From an uncultured Clostridia bacterium (GTDB lineage: Bacteria; Bacillota; Clostridia; Oscillospirales; CAG-272): a stretch of DNA of 64,000 nucleotides. Below the pieces are notes generated by a model that worked only from the letters and a program-made list of their open reading frames with translations, was not told the origin of the DNA and made no database searches. A program made the position numbers and the translations under genes. Within the stretch, counting starts at the first letter, position 1. Every line of letters begins with the position of its first letter. Of the stretch, positions 33,627-41,922 are shown piece by piece. The DNA lies in assembly GCA_944381075.1 (NCBI GenBank), contig CALWJT010000033.1:88481-152480 (forward strand), written 5' to 3'.

Positions 33627-34652
33627 ATGAAAATAACCGTACTTGCCGGAGGCTACTCGCCGGAGCGCGACGTATCCCTGCTTTCCGGCGCTCTCATCGC
33701 CAATTCTCTTTGCCGCAGCGGACACCGTGTGGCGCTGGCAGACGTATTTTTCCCCTATCGCGGGGTCCTCACCGACGAGGCGTTCACCTCGGACGGAAAT
33801 TTCATGCACACCATCCCGCCCGTGCCGCCGGATCTCAAGGGGCTGCGGGCCGAGGTGCCCGGGAATGCGCTTATCGGGGAGGGCGTGCTCGCGCTCTGCC
33901 GTCTTTCCGACGTGGTTTTTCTCGCTCTGCACGGCGGCATGGGCGAGGACGGCAGGATCCAGGCGGTCCTCTCCTCGATGGGGATCCCGTATACGGGAAG
34001 CAGTTTCTCCGCTTGCCTTACCGCAATGGACAAATCGCTCTCCAAGCTTATTTTCCGTGCGCACGGCATCCCGACCGCCGCTTTCTCCCTTCTCAAGAAG
34101 GGAGAAAAGCCAAAAGAGGGGCCTATCCCGCTCCCATGTGTCGTCAAGCCCTGCTCCTGCGGCTCGTCGGTCGGCGTTTCCATCGTCGATACGGAAGCGG
34201 AGCTGGAAACGGCGCTCGATGCCGCATGGAAATACGAAGACAAGCTCCTTGTCGAGGATAAGATCGAGGGAAGAGAGTTTTCCGTCGGCATCCTCGGCAG
34301 ACGTGCGCTGCCGGCCATCGAAATCCGTCCGAAGAACGGCTTTTACGATTACGAGCGCAAATATCAGTCCGGCATGACGGAGGAGATCTGTCCGGCGCCG
34401 CTGCCGCAGGACGAAGCCGAACGGCTCGGCGCGCTCGCGCTGAAGGTCCACCGCGTGCTGGGACTCGGCAGCTACAGCCGCATCGATTTTATTCGAGAAG
34501 AAAAAACGGGAAAATTCATTTGTCTGGAGGCCAACACGCTGCCCGGCATGACACCGATGAGCCTGCTGCCGCAGGAGGCCGCCGCCGCAGGGATCGGATA
34601 TGACGAGCTTTGTCTTGCGGTTGCAGAGATGGCATTCAAGGACAAAGCCTGA
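33627..34652 (+). CDS. ddl: D-alanine-D-alanine ligase
   Basis: Makes the D-Ala-D-Ala end of peptidoglycan precursors. It has 341 residues and an ATP-grasp fold. The N-terminal AGGYSPERDVSLLSG contains the substrate-binding Glu, VVKPCSCGSSVGVS the ATP loop, and LEANTLPGMTPMSLLP the metal/D-Ala binding segment. The ATG at 33627 follows CGGAG; the frame extends upstream but without a site. The 84-base gap to purB contains a GCCGCC/GGCGGC hairpin directly before the site (33595-33610), which could limit translation. No sign of a vancomycin-type lactate-specific enzyme. Confidence 0.9.
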   Translation: MKITVLAGGYSPERDVSLLSGALIANSLCRSGHRVALADVFFPYRGVLTDEAFTSDGNFMHTIPPVPPDLKGLRAEVPGNALIGEGVLALCRLSDVVFLALHGGMGEDGRIQAVLSSMGIPYTGSSFSACLTAMDKSLSKLIFRAHGIPTAAFSLLKKGEKPKEGPIPLPCVVKPCSCGSSVGVSIVDTEAELETALDAAWKYEDKLLVEDKIEGREFSVGILGRRALPAIEIRPKNGFYDYERKYQSGMTEEICPAPLPQDEAERLGALALKVHRVLGLGSYSRIDFIREEKTGKFICLEANTLPGMTPMSLLPQEAAAAGIGYDELCLAVAEMAFKDKA

Positions 34653-34852
34653 TCCGCCCGATTCCTGCGCAGGCTCGGACGAAACCATTAAGATCGACGC
34701 CGCGCTGCATAGCATCGGCAAACCACGGAAAAACGGCCGCCGGCAACGGATTCCGTCCGATACGCGTCGGGGAAAGCGCAGAGCAGGACCGTTGCCGGCG
34801 GTCTGCAAGGATAAATAAAAGTCGACGGGCATCCCGTCGGGAAAGGGACATG
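34653..34852 (+). promoter_or_regulatory. Structured leader of coaW, unknown RNA element
   Basis: The 200-base gap before coaW holds a perfect 13-base inverted repeat (34737-34749 and 34789-34801) enclosing a smaller CCGA/TCGG hairpin. A second hairpin CGACGGG/CCCGTCG (34823-34839) with a 3-base loop follows, only a few bases before the ribosome binding site. I cannot match this to a known riboswitch. It could be a regulatory RNA or a remnant; there is no obvious promoter. Confidence 0.4.
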
Positions 34853-35668
34853 ATGAAAGCGATTATCGGGATCGATGTAGGAGGGAGCACCACAAAAATC
34901 GTCGGCTTCCGGAACGGAGCCATGATCTCCCCGCAGTTTGTGCAGGCGACGGACCCGCTCACCTCCCTGTATGGCGCATTCGGCAAATTCACCGCAGAAA
35001 ACGGGATCGAGCTTTCCGGGATCGACAAGGTCATCCTAACCGGCGTCGGCTCCTCCTATGTGACGAAGCCGCTTTACGGGCTCTCCTGCGAGAACGCCGG
35101 CGAATTCGACTGCGTCGGGCGCGGCGGACTCTATCTCTCAGAGCTGGAGGAGGCCATCGTCATCAGCATGGGAACCGGTACGGCGCTCGTCCATGCCAAA
35201 CGGAACGGACAGATGAAATATCTCGGCGGGACCGGCGTCGGCGGCGGGACGCTTGTCGGACTTTCCAAAAAGATGCTCGGCATCGAGCGCATCGAGCATA
35301 TCGTCGAGCTTGCAGAAGACGGCTCGCTCGAGAACGTCGACCTCAAGATCGGGGACATCTCAGGGAATCGGTCCTCCCTGTCCCTGCCGGTCAACATGAC
35401 CGCCTCCAACTTCGGCAAGCTTTCGGACATCGCCACCTCCGGCGACATCGCGCTCGCCATTCTCAACATGGTATTCGAGACCGCCGGCATGCTCGGCATT
35501 TTCGCCGCACGGGACAAGGGACTGCACGACATCGTTTTGACCGGCAACCTTGCCACCATCCCGCAGGCAAAAAAAATCTTTGAAAATCTGAACGCCATCT
35601 TCAACATCCGTTTCCTGATCCCGGAAAATACGCAGTTCGCAACGGCGATCGGCGCGGCGCTGGCTTAA
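34853..35668 (+). CDS. coaW: Type II pantothenate kinase
   Basis: First step of coenzyme A synthesis: pantothenate phosphorylation. It has 271 residues and belongs to the eukaryote/staphylococcal type II group (ASKHA fold), not the CoaA or CoaX groups. The phosphate-1 loop GIDVGGSTTKIVGF, the VSMGTGTA-like segment IVISMGTGTALV, and GGTGVGGGTLVGLSKKML are intact. I chose the second of two adjacent ATGs because its distance to AAAGGG is better. Type II enzymes of Staphylococcus are not inhibited by CoA; regulation may instead lie in the structured leader upstream. Confidence 0.92.
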   Translation: MKAIIGIDVGGSTTKIVGFRNGAMISPQFVQATDPLTSLYGAFGKFTAENGIELSGIDKVILTGVGSSYVTKPLYGLSCENAGEFDCVGRGGLYLSELEEAIVISMGTGTALVHAKRNGQMKYLGGTGVGGGTLVGLSKKMLGIERIEHIVELAEDGSLENVDLKIGDISGNRSSLSLPVNMTASNFGKLSDIATSGDIALAILNMVFETAGMLGIFAARDKGLHDIVLTGNLATIPQAKKIFENLNAIFNIRFLIPENTQFATAIGAALA

Positions 35669-36154
35669 AGGGGCCTGCCGCCAGAAAAGCCCCGGGAAAA
35701 TATACAAAAGGAACGCGGCGCCGCTTCCCCGTGTATTCTGTCCGGTCCCGCCGCCTCATTTCCCCTCTTGAAAAAGCCAGAGAAAGAGACCGCGCGGCGG
35801 CGGAACGCCTGCGGCCTCTTTGCGGAGGAAGGAAACGATTTCGCAAAAAAAGAGCCTCCCTTTCCTGCCGGCGGCACAGCGCGAAGCTCTCCTGCCGGCG
35901 TGGGACAGGAAACGGGATTCGGAACCCGAAAGGAAGCACCTGCCTGAAAAGGAATAAGGGGAGACGGCGCGCCGTCTCCCCTTTGCTCCTTCTGTCTCCC
36001 GCTCAGCCATGGAAAAGACCGGGCTCGTTTTCCGTTTTGATAAGGGATGCCGACCGACGTTTTCAGAAGGATCCCGCCCGGGATATACTGCCGTCATGAA
36101 ACGGAGCCCCCTCCCCGGCCGATCGGCATAGGAAAACAGAGCGCCGGAAAATCC
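35669..36154. other. Intergenic, no gene recognised
   Basis: About 490 bases between coaW and the pepF terminator. It holds a GGGGC/GCCCC repeat shortly after coaW and a strong hairpin (listed separately). Open frames on both strands look random and have no ribosome binding site. Confidence 0.45.
35956..35983. terminator. Terminator-like hairpin
   Basis: Perfect 13-base arms (35956-35968 and 35971-35983) with a CGCG-like tip, followed by only TTTGC. It may be the end of the asnS-coaW transcript, 290 bases after coaW. Confidence 0.6.
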
Positions 36155-36202
36155 GATCAAAAGCGAGCCGAAGCCCCGAAGGGCTTCGGCTCGCTTTTGA
36201 TC
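36155..36202 (-). terminator. Long hairpin terminator of pepF
   Basis: Perfect 22-base arms (36155-36176 and 36181-36202) with a CGAA (minus strand TTCG) tetraloop, 28 bases after the pepF stop. The arm itself ends with TTTT on either strand. Confidence 0.88.
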
Positions 36203-36230
36203 CGCTGCGGACCTCCCGCAACGGATGCGT

Positions 36231-37919
36231 TCAAATCGGATGCTCCGAGAGCCATCCGGTGAGCGCAGCCCCGATTTGCTTCATCGTGCCCGCCTCATAC
36301 GGAAGCCTCAGTCCCGCCTCCCTCACAAGCTCCTGAAAGGTCTTCGTTCCCGCTTTATCCACAAAGGAAAGATAATTTTTCCACGCCGCCTCTCGATTTT
36401 CAAGAGAGGCAAGCCAAAACTGGAACGCGACCGTCTGCGCCATACAGTAATCGATATAATAAAGCGGATACATATAAATATGAAGCTGGCGCTGCCATCC
36501 CGCGCCGCGCGCATAAAACGGAAGCCCGTCAAAGTCGAGATATGGACGGTACTTTTTCTCCAGAGACAGCCAGACTGCATGGCGCTCTTCCGGAGAGAGC
36601 GACGGCTCCTCATACATGCGGTGCTGGAATTCATCCACCATGCAGCCATAGGGGATGAAAATAGCAGCGTCCTCGCAGTGAGAAAGCTCATATTTTTCCG
36701 TGTCATCCCCGAAAAACAGCTCATGATACGGCGCCGTCAGAAATTCCATGCTCATGGAATGGCATTCGCACGCTTCCATCGTCGGACTGCGAAGATCGGA
36801 GAGCTTTATCTGCCTTGCCGCCCGATAGAAGGCGAACGCATGGCCTGCCTCATGGGTCAGGACGTCCACATCGCCCGAGGTCCCGTTGAAATTGGAGAAG
36901 ATAAACGGCGCACCGTAATCCTCGAATTCCGTACAGTAGCCGCCCGGCGCCTTGCCCTGCTTCGCCAGTACGTCGAACAGCTCATTGTCGTACATGAAGT
37001 CTATGAACTCCGCGGTCTCCGGCGACAGCGCATGATACATGCGGCGGCCGGCGGCAAGGATCTGCTCCGCCGTGCCGTGCGGCCGCGCGTTCCCGTCCGG
37101 GAACATAAAGACATCGTCATAAAATTTCAGCCGATCCACACCGATTCTCTTTTCCTGGATCCGCTTGATCTTTTCTACCACAGGGACAAAATCCGCCGCG
37201 ATCTGATCGCGGAAGGCAGCGACGTCGCGGCTGTCATAGCAGTTTCTGCCAAGTCTGTCATAGCCGAGACCGATATAAGTTTCATAGCCGAGCGCTCTCG
37301 CCTGCGCCGTGCGGTTTTTCACAAGCTTGTCATAGAGAGAATCCAGCGCCTCCCTATGGGAATCGAAGCATTCCCCCTCCGCCGTATACGCCGCCTTTCG
37401 GACTGCACGGTCAGTGCTTTGCTTGTAGGGAGAAAGCTTTGTCAGCGGCAGGGTCTTTCCGTCGAACTCTACCGTCATGGACGCATAAAGCGCCTGATAT
37501 TCGGACGTGAGCGCATTTTCCTCCTGGATAAGGCCGATGATCTCCGGCTTGAAGGTACGTGCCGAGATCTCAAGATTCCGGAAAAACAGCTCGCCGAAAT
37601 GTGCGCAAAGCTCCGTACGGAACGGCGAAGAAAGCAGCTTCTCCTGGATCGCCTGAGCCTTTTCCTGCACCAGAGGCGCGTTTTCATCCATGAAGTCGTT
37701 TTCCGCCGCATAGAACTCGTCCCGCGTATCGATGGTATGGCGCACGGAAGCGAGCGAGGCCATAGTCGAAAAATGCTCTCCCAGAGCGTCCGCCTCCTCA
37801 TAAGCGGAAATCTGCTCCTGCGCCGTTTTCGCATCCGAAAGCTTTTGCAGGATCTTATCAAATTCCGCAAGCGTTTTTTCCATATCCGGACGCTCATATG
37901 GCATATCCGTAAATTTCAT
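36231..37919 (-). CDS. pepF: M3-family oligoendopeptidase
   Basis: A 562-residue cytoplasmic zinc metallopeptidase of the M3 (thimet/PepF) family that trims oligopeptides. The zinc motif HEAGH is at residues 356-360, and the third ligand lies in the downstream helix PTMEACECHSMSMEFL. It is a little shorter than Lactococcus PepF (about 600) and resembles the clostridial M3 branch. AGGAGG is just before the ATG. A palindrome CCGCTGCG/CGCAGCGG (37936-37951) lies just upstream of the ribosome binding site. Single-gene unit ending at the 22-base hairpin. Confidence 0.93.
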   Translation of the reverse strand: MKFTDMPYERPDMEKTLAEFDKILQKLSDAKTAQEQISAYEEADALGEHFSTMASLASVRHTIDTRDEFYAAENDFMDENAPLVQEKAQAIQEKLLSSPFRTELCAHFGELFFRNLEISARTFKPEIIGLIQEENALTSEYQALYASMTVEFDGKTLPLTKLSPYKQSTDRAVRKAAYTAEGECFDSHREALDSLYDKLVKNRTAQARALGYETYIGLGYDRLGRNCYDSRDVAAFRDQIAADFVPVVEKIKRIQEKRIGVDRLKFYDDVFMFPDGNARPHGTAEQILAAGRRMYHALSPETAEFIDFMYDNELFDVLAKQGKAPGGYCTEFEDYGAPFIFSNFNGTSGDVDVLTHEAGHAFAFYRAARQIKLSDLRSPTMEACECHSMSMEFLTAPYHELFFGDDTEKYELSHCEDAAIFIPYGCMVDEFQHRMYEEPSLSPEERHAVWLSLEKKYRPYLDFDGLPFYARGAGWQRQLHIYMYPLYYIDYCMAQTVAFQFWLASLENREAAWKNYLSFVDKAGTKTFQELVREAGLRLPYEAGTMKQIGAALTGWLSEHPI

Positions 37920-38305
37920 ATTTCCTCCTTGAAAACCGCTGCGCGCAGCGGATATTTTTTTGCTTTGCAGAAGCGGGAAGACGACCGCAGCTTTTTCTGC
38001 CCAAAGCCGCAGCGCTCATTGCCGGCCGGTCTTTTCCGGCCATGACGGACAAGGCCGCGTCTGTCATAGAATCCGTTTTCGGTCTGGTCTTTGCCGTTCT
38101 TCTCCGCCGGCGGGCGGCAAGGACCAGACCTTGCCTTCACCCCAAGCCATGCAATAACGGACAAACCCTGCGGATCTCATCCGGAAAACGGCGATTTGAC
38201 GTACACAAGCCGGCAACGGCACGGTCATGACAGGATTTTTTGGAAAATGCAGGATATCTGCCGCCGACGGCCTCCCCCTTTCCAGCCGCCTCACAGCTCC
38301 GTCTC
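37920..38305. other. Intergenic, no gene recognised
   Basis: About 385 bases between pepF and the SGNH hydrolase gene. It contains the palindrome at 37936-37951, which on the plus strand is followed by ATATTTTTTT, and several GCCGGC-type short repeats. No good promoter for pepF can be pointed out. Confidence 0.45.
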
Positions 38306-38983
38306 CTAACTGGAGAATACAGGGGTCTCGTATCCGAAAATCTCCTTTGTATACCGGAAAAACTGTCCGGCAATGAGCGCGTGTCCCGCCTCCGTCGGAT
38401 GCGTGCCGTCCCAGATCCAGTATGCCGGCTCGCGGCGCGTCATCGCCCTGTCAAACTCCTCCTGCAGCGGTACGAAGACCGCGCCGAATTCCGCGGCAAG
38501 GCAACGGACGATCTTCTGCTCCTGCTTCAGGATGGCCTCGCGCACGACCGCCGGCGCCGCGGCATTTTTCTGCCCCGCGATATGAGCGAACGGCTCCAAC
38601 AGGATGATTTTCAGCGCGGGATTTTTCTCTTTTGACAGCGTGAGGATGCGCCGGTAATTGCGTTCGTAGTCAGCGGCGGAAAGATCCCAGACGCCGGCGC
38701 TGCCGTGGAACAGGCAGTCGTTGATCCCCACCAGCACCGAAAGCACATCGGGATCCGGCGCAAGCGCATCCTCCTCCCAGCGCGCAAGCAGATTTTCCGT
38801 CTGGCTCCCGCTGACGCCGCGGTTGACAAATTCATAATGCCGCTCCGGAAAGGCGAGCCCGAGAAGTCCCGTTACGATATAAGCATAGCTGTGTCCGATC
38901 TGGTGGTTTTTATCCCACTCAGAGGCGCGGCTCTTATAACGGTTGCCGTCGGTAATGGAGTCGCCTTGAAATAAGATTTTCAT
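38306..38983 (-). CDS. SGNH/GDSL hydrolase
   Basis: A 225-residue SGNH-fold esterase or acyl-hydrolase. Block I is FQGDSITDG with the nucleophile Ser9, block II has GVSGSQTENLL, block III VGINDC, and block V the Asp/His pair in DGTHPTEAGH. There is no signal peptide, so it acts inside the cell. Similar proteins of gut Firmicutes remove acetyl groups from carbohydrates or act as lysophospholipases. The ATG at 38983 follows AGAGGAAAAG; the upstream extension has no site. It has its own consensus promoter. Confidence 0.9.
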   Translation of the reverse strand: MKILFQGDSITDGNRYKSRASEWDKNHQIGHSYAYIVTGLLGLAFPERHYEFVNRGVSGSQTENLLARWEEDALAPDPDVLSVLVGINDCLFHGSAGVWDLSAADYERNYRRILTLSKEKNPALKIILLEPFAHIAGQKNAAAPAVVREAILKQEQKIVRCLAAEFGAVFVPLQEEFDRAMTRREPAYWIWDGTHPTEAGHALIAGQFFRYTKEIFGYETPVFSS

Positions 38984-39019
38984 ATTCTTTTCCTCTTCGC
39001 TTCTATTTTCTTTTCTTGT

Positions 39020-39048
39020 ATTATACAATATTTGGAAAGAGAAGTCAA
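39020..39048 (-). promoter_or_regulatory. Promoter of the SGNH hydrolase gene
   Basis: On the minus strand TTGACT (39048-39043), a 17-base spacer and TATAAT (39025-39020). Confidence 0.85.
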
Positions 39049-39096
39049 TCCGTCCAAAAAAGATTGCGCCGTATGACAGTTTGCATGGATATACAC

Positions 39097-39125
39097 TTGA
39101 TTTTTAGGGAAAAACAGGTTATAAT
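39097..39125 (+). promoter_or_regulatory. Promoter of the lipid kinase gene
   Basis: TTGATT (39097-39102), a 17-base spacer and TATAAT (39120-39125). It is divergent from and 50 bases away from the SGNH hydrolase promoter. Confidence 0.8.
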
Positions 39126-39194
39126 AGACAGTATCCTGCGCATGCACTCCAAAAATACGTCTGTTCAGCCAGTCAAGAGAGGAGCGTTCGATCC

Positions 39195-40079
39195 GTGGAA
39201 CAAAATGTTTTGCTCATCATCAATCCGAATTCCGGCGACGGCGAGGCGAAACGATGGGTTTACGATATGACGGCGGGGCTTCTGTCCCGTTTTGATTTCG
39301 TCACCGTTTATTTTTCCAAATGCGCCGGCGACATCATGCGCGTCGTGCGGGAAAAGTCCGCGTCGTACGACGCCGTTGTCTGCTGCGGCGGCGACGGGAC
39401 GCTCAACGAGACCATCTCGGGGCTTTATCTCGCAGGCACATCCCCCATGCTCGGCTATATCCCGACGGGGACAGTCAACGATTTCGCGACCAGCCATAAG
39501 ATCCCGAAGGGAATCAAGGGAGCCATCGAAAAAATCGTCGCCGGCACGCCGGTAGAATACGACGTCGGGCTGCTCGGCGACCGCCCGTTTTCCTATGTTG
39601 CGGCATTCGGCGCCTTTACGGACGTCGCTTACCTTACGCCGCAGGAAATCAAGGCGTCGTTCGGACGCACCGCCTACATCGCGGAGGCGGCAAAGCGGCT
39701 TTTCTCCTTAACCCCCATCGAGGTCTCGTTCACCCACGAGGGCAAGCAGATCACGGACAAATTTATTTACGGGATGGTCGCAAACTCCAAGACCGTCGGC
39801 GGGATCCGGTTTTTTGAGGGGAATTCCGCGGATTCGCTTCGCGACGGAAAGCTCGAGGTGCTGCTCATCCGTTTTCCCGACACGGCGGGACAGCTCCAGC
39901 AGGCGCTGTCCGGCATCCTCACGCAGAAGGCGAACGATTTCGTTTATAAATTCACAGCACCGGAAATCACATTCCGGTTCGGCGGGAGCGCGCCGTGGAC
40001 GCTCGACGGCGAGTACGGCGGCGATTATCCCGAGGTCACCGTCAAATGTCTGCCCTCCCGCATCCGCGTAATCGAATAA
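39195..40079 (+). CDS. DagK/YegS-family lipid kinase
   Basis: A 294-residue cytoplasmic protein of the diacylglycerol/sphingosine-kinase-like family. LLIINPNSGDG begins the catalytic domain, and CCGGDGTLNETISGL is the nucleotide-binding loop with the catalytic Asp. PTGTVNDFATS is the usual following motif. In Gram-positive bacteria DgkB-type members return diacylglycerol to phospholipid synthesis after lipoteichoic-acid production. The start is GTG behind AGAGGAG. It lies 120 bases before the ABC-Gld cassette and may be on the same transcript. Confidence 0.93.
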   Translation: MEQNVLLIINPNSGDGEAKRWVYDMTAGLLSRFDFVTVYFSKCAGDIMRVVREKSASYDAVVCCGGDGTLNETISGLYLAGTSPMLGYIPTGTVNDFATSHKIPKGIKGAIEKIVAGTPVEYDVGLLGDRPFSYVAAFGAFTDVAYLTPQEIKASFGRTAYIAEAAKRLFSLTPIEVSFTHEGKQITDKFIYGMVANSKTVGGIRFFEGNSADSLRDGKLEVLLIRFPDTAGQLQQALSGILTQKANDFVYKFTAPEITFRFGGSAPWTLDGEYGGDYPEVTVKCLPSRIRVIE

Positions 40080-40198
40080 AAGCGCACAAAATATGAACGC
40101 GCATTTTCAGACGGTTCAAAGTTTGTTTACATGTATGTTATATACTATTGATAACTGTCCGGACAAGCCGGGCAAAATCGGAAGGGGTACCGGAAACT

Positions 40199-41173
40199 AT
40201 GATTAAAGTTGAACACCTAACCAAGAAATACGGCGACAGATATGCCGTAAACGACATCAGCTTCGAGGTGGAAAAGGGAGAAATCGTCGGATTCCTCGGG
40301 CCGAACGGCGCGGGCAAATCCACGACGATGAACATCCTCACGGGATATCTTTCCTCGACATCGGGCAAGGCCATGATCGACGGTCTGGACATTCTTGAGC
40401 ATCCGCTGGAGGTCAAAAAGAAGATCGGCTTTCTGCCGGAAATGCCGCCGCTTTATCTCGAAATGACCGTCAAGGAGTATCTTTATTTCATCTACGACCT
40501 GAAAAGATGCTCCCTCAACCGCAAAGAGCACATTGAGGAGATCTGTCAGGTGGTGAAAATCGAGGACGTCTTCGACCGAATGATCAAAAACCTGTCCAAG
40601 GGCTACCGGCAGAGGGTCGGCATCGCGGGCGCCATCGTCGGGAATCCGGACGTCATCATCTTCGACGAGCCGACGAACGGCCTTGACCCCAAGCAGATCA
40701 TCGACATCCGGAACCTGATTCGTGAGCTGGGAAAAGAACGCACCATCATTCTCAGCACGCACATCCTCTCCGAGGTCAAAGCCGTCTGCGACCGGATCCT
40801 CATCATCAACGAGGGCAAGATCGTCGCGAACGAAAAAACGGAAAACATCGAAAGCGCCCTGCGCGGGAACCGCCGAATCGTCATCCGCATCGACGGGCCC
40901 TCGGCGAGCGTGCTTTCCTCCCTCAAGAAAATAAACGGCGTCGTCTATGCGGAGATCTCGCAGAAATTCGAGGACGGCTCCGCCGTTTATATCGTCGAAA
41001 GCGGAAACGCCGTCGACGTGCGCAAGCCCATTTTCTATATGCTCGCCCAGAATTCGTGGCCCATTCTGTCGCTTGAATTTGCCGGAGCCAACCTTGAGGA
41101 TATCTTTATCTCCGTGGTTGACGAAGCGGAAGCGGAAGAGTCTGCCGCAAAGCACGGCAAAACATCGGCATAA
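40199..41173 (+). CDS. GldA-like ABC transporter ATP-binding protein
   Basis: A 324-residue ABC ATPase of the CcmA/GldA branch. Walker A is LGPNGAGKST, the signature LSKGYRQRVG, Walker B VIIFDEPTNGLDP, and the switch His is in LSTHIL. After residue ~230 it has the DUF4162-like C-terminal extension typical of export ATPases of this branch. ATG at 40199 preceded by GGAAGGGG at slightly long distance. It opens a cassette with a GldF-like permease, a GldG-like protein and a DUF4340 protein, all within a few bases of each other. Confidence 0.95.
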   Translation: MIKVEHLTKKYGDRYAVNDISFEVEKGEIVGFLGPNGAGKSTTMNILTGYLSSTSGKAMIDGLDILEHPLEVKKKIGFLPEMPPLYLEMTVKEYLYFIYDLKRCSLNRKEHIEEICQVVKIEDVFDRMIKNLSKGYRQRVGIAGAIVGNPDVIIFDEPTNGLDPKQIIDIRNLIRELGKERTIILSTHILSEVKAVCDRILIINEGKIVANEKTENIESALRGNRRIVIRIDGPSASVLSSLKKINGVVYAEISQKFEDGSAVYIVESGNAVDVRKPIFYMLAQNSWPILSLEFAGANLEDIFISVVDEAEAEESAAKHGKTSA

Positions 41174-41187
41174 GGAGGTAATCGAAT

Positions 41188-41904
41188 ATGCTCGCGATCT
41201 ACAAGCGCGAAATGCGCTCTTACTTTACATCTCCGGTAGGATATATGTTCTACGCAATCTTTTTTGCGGTCAGCGCGTTCCTTTTCATGACCTATACCGT
41301 ACAGGCAGGCGAAAACAGCAGCTTCCCTTCCTACTTTTCAGTCCTGCTGTTTCTGTTCATCGTCATCATCCCGCTCATTACCATGAAGCTTGTCAGTGAA
41401 GAGCGGAAAATGAAGACGGACCAGCTCATCATGACGGCACCCGTCACGCTTGCCGGCATCGTTATCGGCAAATACCTTGCCGCTCTCACCATTTTCGGCA
41501 GCGCGTTCCTCGTTTCTTCCATCGTATACTACATTCCCCTCGCACTATATGGAGAGCCGAACACCGCCATGTACGCCGGCTGTGTGATCGGCGTGCTGCT
41601 GGTCGGAAGCGCTTTCATCTCCATCGGGATCTTCATCTCTTCCCTGACGGAAAACCAGTTCATCTCCGCGCTCGGCACCATCTGCGCCATCATCCTCCTG
41701 CTTTTCATCAGCTCGCTGAACAGCTACATCAACAACGAATTCATCCGCGGCATCCTTTCTGGGATCTCCATTACGAGCCGGTACGCCTACTTTGCCAACG
41801 GAATTTTCAGCTACGATGCCCTTCTCTATTTCCTATCGCTGTCCGCCGTGTTCCTTTTCTTCACGGTCAGAGTCTTTGAAAAACGCCGCTGGGCAAAATC
41901 GTAA
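41188..41904 (+). CDS. GldF-like ABC-2 permease
   Basis: A 238-residue membrane protein with six hydrophobic segments. It begins with the typical ABC-2 stretch YKREMRSYFTSPVGYMFY and has the helix-linking motif SEERKMKTDQLIMTAPV, which marks the GldF/ABC-2 subtype. AAGGAGG precedes the ATG, and the gap to the ATPase gene is 14 bases. In Bacteroidetes the homologues support gliding; in Firmicutes the same genes occur without gliding and the exported substrate is unknown. Confidence 0.92.
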   Translation: MLAIYKREMRSYFTSPVGYMFYAIFFAVSAFLFMTYTVQAGENSSFPSYFSVLLFLFIVIIPLITMKLVSEERKMKTDQLIMTAPVTLAGIVIGKYLAALTIFGSAFLVSSIVYYIPLALYGEPNTAMYAGCVIGVLLVGSAFISIGIFISSLTENQFISALGTICAIILLLFISSLNSYINNEFIRGILSGISITSRYAYFANGIFSYDALLYFLSLSAVFLFFTVRVFEKRRWAKS

Positions 41905-41922
41905 GCAGGGAGGACGGAAATC

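Noticed and set aside
33036-34832. Minus-strand frame of about 600 codons opposite purB and ddl
   Set aside because: Spans two real plus-strand genes and their gap; no motif recognised.
34853-35668. BadF-type activase or sugar kinase instead of pantothenate kinase
   Set aside because: The glycine-rich GGTGVGGGTLVGL segment and overall length match type II pantothenate kinase, and the activase cysteines are missing.
36225-38045. Plus-strand frame of about 600 codons opposite pepF
   Set aside because: Antisense shadow; pepF on the minus strand has HEAGH and full family length.
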